This document shows, one piece after another, positions 44,252-52,914 of a stretch of 64,000 nt of DNA. Numbering within the stretch: the stretch's first letter is position 1; every line of letters begins with the position of its first letter. Both the position numbers and the translations under genes were made by a program. The DNA is from [Bacillus] enclensis (GTDB lineage: Bacteria; Bacillota; Bacilli; Bacillales; Bacillaceae_B), in contig NZ_KQ758483.1 of NCBI RefSeq assembly GCF_001456935.1, positions 62,001 through 126,000 of the forward strand. The letters run 5' to 3'. The notes under the pieces were generated by a model that made no database searches, was not told the origin of the DNA, and saw only the letters and a list, made by a program, of their open reading frames with translations.

Positions 44252-44827
44252 TTAAGCAAGTTCTTCGTTATTTTCAAATAGTTCATTCAGCTTTGAATTA
44301 TCCTCACCAAATTCACTGTCGATGTTATGAAATGATTTTTCGAAAATCTCCATAAAATCATTACCGTAAATATTACGGACAACAGACATCATTTCTATCA
44401 TTTCAGGGAATTTACCATATAGTTCTTTCAATGGGGCAACTCCCTGAAAGATTGAATGTGTCTCCGGTTTATAGTTTTTCATAAGTTCGAGCAGGATTTT
44501 TTCCCCTTTACCCGTAAGCTGGATGTATGTGTTCCTTTTGTCATTATCCCGCTTGGAGAATTGGAGCAGTTCCCGTTCCTCGAGTTTTTTTGAAAAGTTG
44601 AATGCTGTTGATACATGCATGACCCCGAATTTTGCTACATCTGAAATCGATGCACCCTTAAGATGATAAGCAATCCAAAGGATATGGTGTTCGTTGATAT
44701 TTAAATCATAAGGCTTGATCCATTGCTGCCAGTCTTTTTCAATGGCTTTCCACAGAGCTTTGCTCAGCTGTGCCATGCGTTGACTGAAGATGATAGCCTC
44801 TTTCAATGAATATTCTCTTTCTTCCAT
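44252..44827 (-). CDS. scoC: ScoC (Hpr), MarR-family transition-state regulator
   Basis: The 191-residue protein has a MarR-type winged helix: [40 protein letters not shown] and the wing [16 protein letters not shown]. ScoC represses protease and sporulation genes in B. subtilis. Location near yhaH and trpP agrees. Confidence 0.92.
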   Translation of the reverse strand: MEEREYSLKEAIIFSQRMAQLSKALWKAIEKDWQQWIKPYDLNINEHHILWIAYHLKGASISDVAKFGVMHVSTAFNFSKKLEERELLQFSKRDNDKRNTYIQLTGKGEKILLELMKNYKPETHSIFQGVAPLKELYGKFPEMIEMMSVVRNIYGNDFMEIFEKSFHNIDSEFGEDNSKLNELFENNEELA

Positions 44828-45009
44828 CCCTTACACCCACTTTGTTAGAAAATCTTTTTCTTTGTTTGCGCATGCCCCTTATTCTTACTTTAACAGCTAC
44901 CGATTATAAGAAAGCGCTTTTATATTATTATGCCAATAAAATAAAAATTAATAAAGGATAAATTGACAAAATTTTTTGAAGTATGTGTTTTTCTTTGTTA
45001 TTGTCCCTT

Positions 45010-45271
45010 GAATACCGCTATTGATTTCCGTGCAGGACTACGCTTTCCGCGGGTAGCCCGTGAGCCTCCTCGGCAAGCCTGCGGGAAGAAAAGCGGAGGG
45101 GCTTTGCTCAGAGGCGTGTGGCATAAGACGGATCGGCCACGAAGGCGTACTTTGCCTTCTTGGTCGGTTTGGCTTATGACATGTGCCTCTAAGCCCCGCA
45201 GCTAGACAAGTCTCACATAAGCTACTCATCCCGCAGGAGTCTTCGTCCTGCACTCCAATCAACTGCTGGAT
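45010..45271 (-). repeat. Dispersed structured repeat, copy H (core inverted relative to ends)
   Basis: The outer ends are in reverse orientation: ACCGCTATTGATTTCCGTGC at the left and CACTCCAATCAACTGCTGG at the right. The inner part, AAGCGGAGGGGCTTTGCTCA through the hairpin to CTCTAAGCCCCGCAGCTAGA, is in forward orientation. In complete copies A and F both parts point the same way. Confidence 0.85.
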
Positions 45272-45360
45272 CCGGTAAAAAACATATTTGCAATTTATAG
45301 TTTGTGCCTATCTCCTGCAAGGATTTTTTTCTTTAATCCTAATATTTTGTTATGTAATGA

Positions 45361-45414
45361 GAAAGAAGACCCTGGCTGCATTGGTTTATCGTGCAGCGTT
45401 GAAGGTCTTCTTTC
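45361..45414 (-). terminator. Terminator of yhaH
   Basis: GAAAGAAGACC and GGTCTTCTTTC form the outer stem, with GCTGCA/TGCAGC inside; the minus strand continues into a T-rich tail. Confidence 0.75.
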
Positions 45415-45432
45415 TTTGGGTTATATTGCGGT

Positions 45433-45798
45433 TTAGTTTTTGTTGGTGTTGTTTAGTGAGTTTTCTAGTTCTTCGATTTTAGTTTGGATGAGCTGGATTT
45501 CCTGTTGGAGTTTCTGGTTGTTTGGTTCGGTTGATGCCTGCCATTGTTTCACGGATGCCTGCAGATCTTTTGAAATCTGCTGGACGGTTTCTTTGCCTTC
45601 CTGGGAAAGGCTGCTTATGGAATCCTTAAGGTCTCCCAGATGCACTTTCATTTCTTCAAAAACCTCGCTCCAGTCTTCTTTCTTGCTTTTGATCTGACTT
45701 CTCAGTTCACGCCCGGAAGATGGGGTTGAAAGGAGTGAAACGACACTTCCGACCACACCGCCGATAATTAATCCATAAGTAAGAGATTTTACTTTCAT
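45433..45798 (-). CDS. yhaH: YhaH, YtxH-domain protein
   Basis: The 121-residue protein has an N-terminal glycine-rich membrane segment, YGLIIGGVVGSVVSLLSTPS then SGRELRSQIK, followed by a long amphipathic helix. This is the YtxH/YhaH pattern. The ATG at 45798 is 6 bases after GAGGTGA. Confidence 0.85.
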   Translation of the reverse strand: MKVKSLTYGLIIGGVVGSVVSLLSTPSSGRELRSQIKSKKEDWSEVFEEMKVHLGDLKDSISSLSQEGKETVQQISKDLQASVKQWQASTEPNNQKLQQEIQLIQTKIEELENSLNNTNKN

Positions 45799-45953
45799 TA
45801 GAATCACCTCGTTATTCTATAATACTACCTTCTACAAAAAACATGTATAATCCTTTTCCCTAATGAAAAGGAAAGGAAACAAGTAATTTCATATCCCTAT
45901 TCCATGCCGCATAAAATGAATGATAAGAGGCGGAGCAGAGGAGGGGTGAGGAA

Positions 45954-46145
45954 ATGGACGGGATCATTTTCGGATTTTTTGCACTTAGCGGTGTACTGTT
46001 TTTAAGTATGGTTTATAATTTCATCGGAATTCAGAGGCCCGGTATGTATCCCCCTAAGAATATGTTGAAAAGGAGAGCAGCGATGCTTGGATCGGGCGGG
46101 GTGATTTCTTTCTTGATCGGCATCTTATTTTGGTTTGCTGCTTAA
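45954..46145 (+). CDS. Small membrane protein, unknown function
   Basis: The 63-residue protein has two membrane helices (about 3-24 and 43-62) joined by the basic loop GIQRPGMYPPKNMLKRRAA. GAGGGGTGAGG precedes the ATG. No family recognised. A repeat hairpin module follows directly. Confidence 0.65.
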   Translation: MDGIIFGFFALSGVLFLSMVYNFIGIQRPGMYPPKNMLKRRAAMLGSGGVISFLIGILFWFAA

Positions 46146-46300
46146 AAGAAAGCGGAGGCGGCTTGCCAGAGGTGACAAGCATAAGACAGGGCAGCCATAA
46201 AGGCGTTTTTTGCCTTTTTGGCTGGTATGACTTATGAGCCTCTAGCCGCCGGAGCTGGACAAAAGATAAGCGAAGGCGGCCGGTTCAGCCGAGACAGGGC
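46146..46300 (+). repeat. Hairpin module of the dispersed repeat, copy I
   Basis: AAGCGGAGGCGGCTTGCCAG leads into a stem (AGAGG ... CCTCT, 46168-46245) ending AGCCGCCGGAGCTGGACA. The start of a second unit, AGCGAAGGCGGCCGGTTCAG, follows. Stem bases CAGCC/GGCTG replace CGGCC/GGTCG of copies A and F, so pairing is kept while sequence changes. No family end arms are present. Confidence 0.75.
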
Positions 46301-46318
46301 TATGATTCGGGGTATAAT

Positions 46319-46361
46319 AAAAAAAATGCCTGTATTGCAGATGCAACACAGGCATTTTATT
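46319..46361 (-). terminator. Terminator of trpP
   Basis: AAAATGCCTGT and ACAGGCATTTT form the stem; the minus strand ends in a T run. Confidence 0.85.
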
Positions 46362-46898
46362 TCATGAAAGTTGTTCAGAAGTTCTTACTTCTTTCAGGTT
46401 TGATCGTTTCAAAATGGAATGAATGATTGGATAAACGACAAACATGGCCGCGGCGTTCACAAGGGTTGCAGGCAGTACGACTGCTGCAAACAATGCAAAG
46501 AATGCTCCTGGAAGTCCTACGATTACATATGCCGAAAGAAGGAAAATACTTCCGGACACAAGGGTACCGGCCGCAGTCAGTACGGAAGCACCTATGACTG
46601 AACGAGTGACCTTTTGGGTAGCCAGGAATAATCCGTAGAACACAAAGGCAGTGATTGGTTTATCAATCAGGTTTGGCAGGAATCCGCCTGGAAATTGGGT
46701 CGTCAATCCTGAGATTACTCCTGTCAGCACTCCAAGCAGTAATACATTCTTTTTGGCTGGGAACAGGATGATGCCCAAGAACATCATGGTAAGCATCATA
46801 TCAGGTTTCATTCCAAGGAAGAATCCCGGGATGACCGTATGCAGGACGGCTCCGATCCCTACTAATAATGATAGGGATACTAATGTTTTTGTATTCAT
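46362..46898 (-). CDS. trpP: TrpP, tryptophan transporter
   Basis: The 178-residue membrane protein has about five helices and the conserved features FFLGMKPDMMLTMMFLGIIL and FPGGFLPNLIDKPITAF of the TrpP family. It imports tryptophan in B. subtilis. The ribosome site is buried in a run of TAG/GAG triplets that looks like a TRAP target. Position between yhaH and hit matches. Confidence 0.9.
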   Translation of the reverse strand: MNTKTLVSLSLLVGIGAVLHTVIPGFFLGMKPDMMLTMMFLGIILFPAKKNVLLLGVLTGVISGLTTQFPGGFLPNLIDKPITAFVFYGLFLATQKVTRSVIGASVLTAAGTLVSGSIFLLSAYVIVGLPGAFFALFAAVVLPATLVNAAAMFVVYPIIHSILKRSNLKEVRTSEQLS

Positions 46899-46900
46899 TT

Positions 46901-46923
46901 CTCATCTCTCCTCAACTAATCTA
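46901..46923 (-). promoter_or_regulatory. Candidate TRAP binding site over the trpP ribosome site
   Basis: On the minus strand, reading towards the start codon, TAG, TAG, GAG, GAG and GAG occur with exactly two bases between each, and two bases separate the last from the ATG. TRAP binds series of G/UAG triplets with 2-3-base spacers and blocks trpP translation in B. subtilis. Five triplets is fewer than the usual nine or more; an AAG lies one base further upstream. Confidence 0.6.
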
Positions 46924-47028
46924 ACTTTTGTCCCCTCCTGATGTGCACTCATTGCCATCAGCGAAAAGATAGGTACATTATAACACAGCGAAGAATGGTG
47001 TCAAAGATTTAATTTTCTAAAAATAAAT

Positions 47029-47053
47029 ATCCGGCCCATATGATGGGCCGGAT
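47029..47053 (-). terminator. Terminator of hit
   Basis: ATCCGGCCCAT and ATGGGCCGGAT pair perfectly; the minus strand continues into a T-rich tail. Confidence 0.9.
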
Positions 47054-47064
47054 GAGTAATCGGG

Positions 47065-47487
47065 TTATGAAATATGTTTTGAAATGGACTCTGCAATTCC
47101 TTTTAAATCATCTGTGCTGTAGTCATCGTTGTGTGTCTTCCAGATGGCTCCGAAGCCGTCTCCCTGGCCGTAGCGGGGGATGAAATGCATGTGGAAATGG
47201 AAGACGGATTGGCCGGCCTGCTCTCCGGTGTTATTCAATAAATTGAATCCGACCGGTTCAAATTCCGCTTTAAGGGCATTTGCGATCTTCGGTGCAACGG
47301 AGAACAGATGACTTGCTGTTTCAGCTGACAGTTCGTAAATATTTTCTTTATGTACTTTTGGGATCAGCAGGGTATGTCCCTTTGTAACCTGGCTGATATC
47401 CAAAAATGCCAGGACATGATCATCTTCATATACTTTCATTGAAGGGATATCGCCATTGATGATTTTGCAAAAAATACAATCGCTCAC
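47065..47487 (-). CDS. hit: Hit, HIT-family nucleotide hydrolase
   Basis: The 140-residue protein contains the histidine triad HFHMHFIPR and the N-terminal DCIFCKIINGDIP. HIT enzymes cleave nucleoside phosphoramidates or similar bonds. The start is GTG 47487, 7 bases after AAAGGTGG; the ATG at 47505 overlaps that region and lacks its own site. Confidence 0.92.
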   Translation of the reverse strand: MSDCIFCKIINGDIPSMKVYEDDHVLAFLDISQVTKGHTLLIPKVHKENIYELSAETASHLFSVAPKIANALKAEFEPVGFNLLNNTGEQAGQSVFHFHMHFIPRYGQGDGFGAIWKTHNDDYSTDDLKGIAESISKHIS

Positions 47488-47563
47488 AATATTTCCACCT
47501 TTCAATCATGTGATTTGTTGAGTTTATTTTATCACGAATGGAAAAAGAAAGAAAAGAAAAGAA

Positions 47564-47597
47564 GAGACAGGAACGGTTTTCCTGCCTCTCTTTGAAG
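47564..47597 (-). terminator. Minus-strand terminator upstream of hit
   Basis: GAGACAGGAA (47564-47573) pairs with TTCCTGCCTCTC (47579-47590) with a small bulge. On the minus strand the hairpin is followed by a long T-rich tract (rc of 47530-47563). No annotated minus-strand gene lies upstream, so it would end a transcript coming from the repeat region 47632-48125. Confidence 0.65.
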
Positions 47598-47631
47598 GGG
47601 TACTTCTAAAGGTTTATACGTCAAGTTTCCT

Positions 47632-48125
47632 TTCTTTGATAAACACCTCATTTGCTTGTCAGCGTAATCAGAGAATCCATCCGTTTAAAGAATGAACTTT
47701 TTGCAATGCGACCATCCCCTATTCTTTCAGCTGGTAGGCTTAAGACAATAGAAACTGTATGTGGTCTGCGACAAACACCTCATTTAGCTTTAAGCATGAT
47801 TTGTGCAATCTGGAAAATGAATGACTTTGTTCAAAGTGACCATCCCCTTATCTTTTCTAGCTGAAAAGCTGTACAAGATAATTGATTTTAGTCAAAATGT
47901 TCTTTAACAAACACCTCATTTATCAAGTTTGTGATGAAATGAATCGGTGAGTGTGTCATTCACTATGGAAGACGACTATCCTTTAAGCCGCAAACAATAG
48001 TGAAATCGGTAAACTGGTCTTTAACAACCACCCCGTTTTACTTATTGCTGGCCCCTTCAAAGATTAGAATGTGCAGAAGCGACCATATGTATGAATACTA
48101 ATTATTGGAATAGCTGACTAAATCA
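47632..48125 (-). repeat. Fourfold imperfect tandem repeat between hit and ecsA, possibly transcribed
   Basis: Four units of about 116-136 bp carry two conserved boxes. Plus-strand AACACCTCATTT occurs at 47642, 47774 and 47910, with a degenerate form at 48026. GCGACCATCCCCT or variants occur at 47708, 47836, 47972 and 48079. The bases between diverge. On the minus strand three units read ATGAGGTGTTT, opening ORFs of only about 18-39 codons without ribosome sites. The interval has no convincing protein gene. Confidence 0.7.
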
Positions 48126-48195
48126 CGATGCCTTTAGGACGGAATTTTGCTAAAATAGAGTCAAACCATGTAGAAGAGAAAGGACGTTGCTGCCC

Positions 48196-48939
48196 ATGGC
48201 GTTATTAGAAATAGATCATCTTGTTGGAGGCTACACCCGAAAGCCTGTTCTGAAAGATATCAGTTTTTCAATCAATTCGAATGAGATTGTCGGGCTTATC
48301 GGCTTGAATGGTGCCGGTAAAAGTACGACGATCAAGCATATCATCGGGTTGATGGAGCCGAAGCAGGGGAAAGTTGCCATTAACGGACATACATTGAAGA
48401 AAGATGCCGATCAATATCGCAAACAGTTCTCATACATACCGGAAACACCCATTCTCTATGATGAATTGACTCTCGAGGAACATCTTAAGCTGACGGCGAT
48501 GGCATACGGCCTCACTGAAGACGAATATAATCTGAGGGTAGGGAGGCTGCTGAAGACGTTCCGGATGGAGAAGAAGCTGGGCTGGTTCCCTGCCCATTTC
48601 TCCAAGGGAATGAAACAGAAAGTGATGATCATGTGTGCCTTTCTTATCGAACCGAGCCTGTATATTATCGATGAGCCGTTTGTTGGTCTGGACCCGCTCG
48701 CCATCCAGTCATTATTGGATTGGATGGAAGAAATGAAAAAGAGCGGTGCCGGCATTTTAATGTCGACACACATCCTCGCGACAGCTGAGAGGTACTGTGA
48801 TTCGTTCATCATCCTTCATGAAGGCAGGATCAGGGCAAAGGGCACATTAAAAGAACTGCAAACAGAATTCTCCATGAGAGGCGCCACCCTTGATGATATA
48901 TACATCCAGTTGACAAAGGAAGAATCCGATGATGAATAA
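48196..48939 (+). CDS. ecsA: EcsA, ABC transporter ATPase
   Basis: The 247-residue ATPase has Walker A GLNGAGKST, signature FSKGMKQK, Walker B LYIIDEP and switch histidine in MSTHILA. Length equals B. subtilis EcsA. ATG 48196 is preferred over TTG 48187 by alignment with the remembered EcsA start. With EcsB it forms the Ecs exporter, which affects intramembrane protease RasP activity, secretion and competence. Confidence 0.92.
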   Translation: MALLEIDHLVGGYTRKPVLKDISFSINSNEIVGLIGLNGAGKSTTIKHIIGLMEPKQGKVAINGHTLKKDADQYRKQFSYIPETPILYDELTLEEHLKLTAMAYGLTEDEYNLRVGRLLKTFRMEKKLGWFPAHFSKGMKQKVMIMCAFLIEPSLYIIDEPFVGLDPLAIQSLLDWMEEMKKSGAGILMSTHILATAERYCDSFIILHEGRIRAKGTLKELQTEFSMRGATLDDIYIQLTKEESDDE

Positions 48940-50161
48940 CGTGGAGAGTATCTGGAAGAAACGTGTTCTGGAATACAATCAGGAACTTCAGAAATATCTC
49001 AAGTACATGTTCAACGATCATCTGCTCTTTGTTTTGATTTTTGCGTTGGGCGGTGCTGCCTTTACATATAACCAGTGGGTGAAGACTCTTGATCCCACGT
49101 TTCCGGCAGCCTATATTATGGCAGTCATTTTGGGGCTGGTCCTTGCCTGGAGTCCGGTATACACCTTTTTGAAGGAAGCGGATGCGGTATTCCTTCTATC
49201 GCTTGAAAACAGACTGAGTTCCTATTTCAGGAAATGCATCTGGATCAGCTTCATGTTCCAGTCATATATCCAGCTCCTCATCCTTGCGGCCATGATGCCT
49301 ATGTATGTAGCGGTAACAGGAAATGGTTTTAATAGCTTCTTTCCGCTGCTTGCACTCGTACTCGCCATAAAGGTATGGAATCTTTATGTAAGGTGGTTCC
49401 TTCTCAGGTTTCAGGAAAGAGAAGCTCACTGGATCGACAGCATCATCCGATTCCTGCTGTCCGGTTCCTTGATGCTGCTTGTGTTATCCGGATCATCCAT
49501 TGTTTTAATACTGGCAGTGGCCGTGATCATGGCCGGGTATTTATTTTATTTTTTCAACGCAGCAAAAAAGAAGAATTTGAAATGGGATCTGCTGATTCAT
49601 CTTGAGCAGCAGAGGATGCTGATGTTTTACCGGATCGCGAATATGTTCACGGATGTACCAAAATTAAAAGGGAAAGTGCATAGAAGGAAGTGGCTGGATT
49701 TCTTAGTCAAAACGGAATTCTCCCAATCATCGACCTTTAGGAATCTGTACCTCCGCTCCTTGGTCCGGACGAGTGAATTCTCGGGATTATACATCCGGCT
49801 TACATTGATCGGTGCTATCTTGATCTATACAAATCAGTCTTTTATAGTCAATATCCTGACCGCTCTGTTATTCCTGTATCTGACAGGATTTCAGCTCGTG
49901 CCGCTCTATAATCGGTTTGACTACAAAATATGGGTACTTATCTATCCGGTTTCGACTCAATTGAAAAAGTCGTCGTTTAAGAAAGTATTAAATCAGTCGA
50001 TGATGATCCAGTCATTCATCTTTTCCCTTCCGCTCCTAATGAAAGGTATGTGGGTCGAAGGAGTCATCATTCTCCTGGCTGGATTTATTTTCTCTTTATT
50101 ATTCAGTCAATATTATGTGGTTCAGAGGCTCAGAAAAATGGATGAAAGTATGTATCTTTGA
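48929..50161 (+). CDS. ecsB: EcsB, ABC transporter membrane subunit
   Basis: The 410-residue membrane protein has about nine hydrophobic segments and charged loops such as YNQELQKYLKYMFNDHLL near the N-terminus. It overlaps ecsA by 11 bp. AGGAAG lies 6 bases upstream of the first ATG; the second ATG (48932) is an alternative. Confidence 0.9.
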   Translation: MMNNVESIWKKRVLEYNQELQKYLKYMFNDHLLFVLIFALGGAAFTYNQWVKTLDPTFPAAYIMAVILGLVLAWSPVYTFLKEADAVFLLSLENRLSSYFRKCIWISFMFQSYIQLLILAAMMPMYVAVTGNGFNSFFPLLALVLAIKVWNLYVRWFLLRFQEREAHWIDSIIRFLLSGSLMLLVLSGSSIVLILAVAVIMAGYLFYFFNAAKKKNLKWDLLIHLEQQRMLMFYRIANMFTDVPKLKGKVHRRKWLDFLVKTEFSQSSTFRNLYLRSLVRTSEFSGLYIRLTLIGAILIYTNQSFIVNILTALLFLYLTGFQLVPLYNRFDYKIWVLIYPVSTQLKKSSFKKVLNQSMMIQSFIFSLPLLMKGMWVEGVIILLAGFIFSLLFSQYYVVQRLRKMDESMYL

Positions 50162-50219
50162 AACCCCGGACTGTTGCTTGCGTATATAGGGTAGACAAAA
50201 CCAAAAGGCGGGATGGAGA

Positions 50220-50927
50220 ATGAATAAGGAAAGAGAAGAACTGGAATCCTGGAAACGTAAAATAGTTAAACGCTCCTCGGTATTTCAACGTGTTTCAAAG
50301 CAGGCTCAAAAGAAGATAAATCAATTCATTCCTGAAAAAGCCCATAAGATAATCACGGAAAGCATAAAGAAAATGGTTGAAGTCACCTTGAAGGGCAGTG
50401 AGTGGTCGAATTCGTCCAAAGCGGAGGTTCATCTTTCTCTGGAAGAAAGAGAAGCGCAGATGGAGGAAAGGTTGGAAGCCCACCGTAAAGCTGCTGTCAT
50501 CGAAGGAGCAGGGACAGGGGCAGGAGGCATTTTTCTCGGGCTTGCGGATTTCCCTTTACTGCTTTCCATCAAGATGAATTTCCTGAGTGAATGCTCCGCC
50601 ATCCACGGCCTGGATGTAAAGAAATATGAAGAAAGACTGTTTCTCCTATATGTGTTTCAACTTGCATTCTCAAGCGATGAGCACAAAAAAGAAACGTTGA
50701 TGGTGATCGAAAAATGGAATGAGAAAAAGGAAGAGCTGAAGGAGATGGACTGGCGAACTTTCCAACAGGAGTACCGTGATTATATTGATTTCGTAAAGAT
50801 GTTCCAGCTCATTCCCGGAGTAGGGGCGGTAGTGGGTGCCTACGCAAATTATCAGCTTTTGGACCAGCTGGGAGAAACGGCGAAATATGCGTATCGGATC
50901 AGGTATTTTAATGAAAGTGGGAAATGA
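50220..50927 (+). CDS. ecsC: EcsC-family protein
   Basis: The 235-residue protein has the EcsC hallmarks GAGTGAGGIFLGLADFPLLL, with a hydrophobic glycine-rich segment, and FQLIPGVGAVVGAYANY near the C-terminus. Function is unknown; it completes the ecsABC order. GGCGGGATGGAG precedes the ATG. Confidence 0.9.
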   Translation: MNKEREELESWKRKIVKRSSVFQRVSKQAQKKINQFIPEKAHKIITESIKKMVEVTLKGSEWSNSSKAEVHLSLEEREAQMEERLEAHRKAAVIEGAGTGAGGIFLGLADFPLLLSIKMNFLSECSAIHGLDVKKYEERLFLLYVFQLAFSSDEHKKETLMVIEKWNEKKEELKEMDWRTFQQEYRDYIDFVKMFQLIPGVGAVVGAYANYQLLDQLGETAKYAYRIRYFNESGK

Positions 50928-50954
50928 AAAAGATCGGCCTCGGCCGATCTTTTT
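50927..50954. terminator. Bidirectional terminator between ecsC and the amidohydrolase gene
   Basis: AAAAAGATCGGCC and GGCCGATCTTTTT pair perfectly with a 2-base loop. Confidence 0.9.
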
Positions 50955-50957
50955 GTA

Positions 50958-52163
50958 TTACTTCCTGGCAGTGATTCCGGGCTCGGCATGTTTTTTCTGA
51001 TAGTGCAGGGTGGCGGAGGCCAGAGTCTTGGCGGCAATCAGCAGCGCTTTCTCATTGATGTCGAACCTAGGGTGGTGATGGGGATAAAGTGTATCGGCAT
51101 TTTCAGGGGCCGCACCCGTGAAGAAGAATGTCCCTTTCACCCTTTCGAGATAATAAGCGAAGTCTTCTCCTCCCATTTGAAGTTCAATCTCTTCCACATT
51201 GTGTACTTCATCGATCTCTGCGGCAGATTCAATGAGAAGCTGAGTTTCCTCTGAATGATTCACCACCGCAGGGTAGCCCCTTTCAAAACGGTACTCGAAT
51301 TCACAGCCGAAGGAGAGGGCAACCCCTTTTATGATCTGCTCGATCTCCGTTTCGATGAAATCCCTTACTTCCGGATTGAACGTTCGGACGGTACCGATCA
51401 GTTTAGCGCTGTCTGCAATCACGTTGAATGCATTATCAGCAACAAATGACCCCACTGTGACAACAGCCGGATCAATCGGATTTACCCGCCTGCTTACAAT
51501 CTGCTGCAAATCGGTTATCAGCTGGGCACCCGCGACAATTGCGTCTTTTGTTTTATGAGGCTGTGCACCATGACCTCCCGAGCCTTTGATCACGACTTCG
51601 AATCGATCGGCTGCGGCCATGATCGGACCTGTCCTGAACAGGATCTTCCCGAGCTTTTCCGTTGCCCACAAATGAGTGCCGAAGATTACATCGATGCCTT
51701 CCAGGCAGCCGTCCTCTATCATCGGCTTGGCGCCGCCCGGAGCATATTCCTCAGCATGCTGATGAATGAGTTTGATCGTTCCCTGAAGTTGATTGCGGTA
51801 TTCATTCAATGTCTTCCCCAGAACGAGGAGAGTAGCGGTGTGGCCATCGTGTCCGCATGCATGCATCACTCCGGGTACGGTCGACTTGTATTCCACATCC
51901 TTTTCATCCTGGATGGGAAGTGCATCAAAATCGGCGCGCAGCCCGACCGTTTTTCCCGGGAGGCGGCCTTTAATCGTTGCGACTAAACCGTTGCCGCCTA
52001 CGTTTTCCCGGACATCGATCCCTATGTCACGGTAATATTCCGCGATATATTTGGCCGTGTTTTTTTCCTGGAAAGAAAGTTCAGGATGTTTATGGAGATG
52101 CCTTCTTATTTCTACCATTTCCCCCCATCGCTGTTCCAATTTCTGATATAATTCACTCAGCAA
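50958..52163 (-). CDS. yhaA: M20-family amidohydrolase (YhaA-like)
   Basis: The 401-residue enzyme carries the metal-binding motifs GVMHACGHDGHTATLL, QHAEEYAPGGAKPMI and GGEDFAYYLE, in the order of the M20/IAA-amidohydrolase family. Such enzymes remove acyl groups from amino acids or similar amides. The start is TTG 52163 after AAGGGGGG. Position after ecsC matches yhaA. Confidence 0.88.
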   Translation of the reverse strand: MLSELYQKLEQRWGEMVEIRRHLHKHPELSFQEKNTAKYIAEYYRDIGIDVRENVGGNGLVATIKGRLPGKTVGLRADFDALPIQDEKDVEYKSTVPGVMHACGHDGHTATLLVLGKTLNEYRNQLQGTIKLIHQHAEEYAPGGAKPMIEDGCLEGIDVIFGTHLWATEKLGKILFRTGPIMAAADRFEVVIKGSGGHGAQPHKTKDAIVAGAQLITDLQQIVSRRVNPIDPAVVTVGSFVADNAFNVIADSAKLIGTVRTFNPEVRDFIETEIEQIIKGVALSFGCEFEYRFERGYPAVVNHSEETQLLIESAAEIDEVHNVEEIELQMGGEDFAYYLERVKGTFFFTGAAPENADTLYPHHHPRFDINEKALLIAAKTLASATLHYQKKHAEPGITARK

Positions 52164-52266
52164 GTTAAAGCCCCCCTTATAATGTTGAAGATTTAGAATA
52201 TTATAACATTAAATGGGAGTGAAAAATAACTTAATCTTAGACTATCCTAATGAAAGGAGGGATTAG

Positions 52267-52881
52267 ATGAAAAAGGGATTTTACATAACCGGAATCATTA
52301 CGTTCATTCTTTTTATGACGATTGCGCATTTTGTTTATTATGATTTGTCCATTCCATGGGATCCCTATTTGCTGGAAAACATGAATCATATGCGATTCAT
52401 TAAGATCTTTTCGGTAATGGGGACTGAACTCGCTATCGGGGGAGGTGCCATTTTGCTTATCCTGTACTTATGGTGGGCCAAAAAAGATTTTCCGGGCATT
52501 TTAACCGTAGTGGTCGCCGTTGCAGGCAGCAATGTATTGAATAAAAGCATAAAGAATTTAATGGAAAGAGACAGGCCGCCGTTTCCGCATGAGGAAGAGA
52601 GTTTCAGTTTCCCGAGCGGGCATGCTATGGTCGGGATCGTGTTCTTGCTGACGGCTTCTTATTTTATCAGCAGGGAGTTTTCCTCAATCAAAGTGAAATG
52701 GGGCATATACATCCTTGCATCGGCAACAGCTTTCCTGGCAGGGATGAGCAGGGTGGTGGAACAGGCCCATTACCCTTCGGACGTTCTTGCAGGCTTTCTC
52801 ATCGGCTATTCCATCTTTACCTTGACCACCTTCCTTTACGAAAAAAATCCATATAAAAAGGTCCGTCCTTCAGGTGCATAA
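52267..52881 (+). CDS. PAP2-family membrane phosphatase
   Basis: The 204-residue protein has six membrane helices and the three PAP2 motifs: KNLMERDRPP, PSGHA and SRVVEQAHYPSDVLAG. It probably dephosphorylates a lipid phosphate such as undecaprenyl or phosphatidylglycerol phosphate. AAAGGAGGG precedes the ATG. Its terminator overlaps the coding end. Confidence 0.88.
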   Translation: MKKGFYITGIITFILFMTIAHFVYYDLSIPWDPYLLENMNHMRFIKIFSVMGTELAIGGGAILLILYLWWAKKDFPGILTVVVAVAGSNVLNKSIKNLMERDRPPFPHEEESFSFPSGHAMVGIVFLLTASYFISREFSSIKVKWGIYILASATAFLAGMSRVVEQAHYPSDVLAGFLIGYSIFTLTTFLYEKNPYKKVRPSGA

Positions 52882-52914
52882 ACGCACTGAGGATGGGCCC
52901 TTTTCTTTTTACAG
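52858..52914 (+). terminator. Terminator overlapping the 3' end of the PAP2 gene
   Basis: GGTCCGTCCTTCAGGTGC pairs with GCACTGAGGATGGGCCC (some wobble and bulge), followed by TTTTCTTTTT. Confidence 0.7.

Noticed and set aside
44963..45262. ORFs on both strands at copy H and similar ORFs at 40540-40872 and 42845-43027
   Set aside because: They are translations of the dispersed structured repeat; the same residues recur wherever the repeat occurs.
47632..48125. CRISPR array
   Set aside because: Conserved boxes are only 12-13 bases, units are ~130 bp and the rest is not spacer-like; no cas gene is near.
50988..52168. Plus-strand ORFs opposite the amidohydrolase gene
   Set aside because: Antisense shadows of a gene with clear metal-binding motifs.
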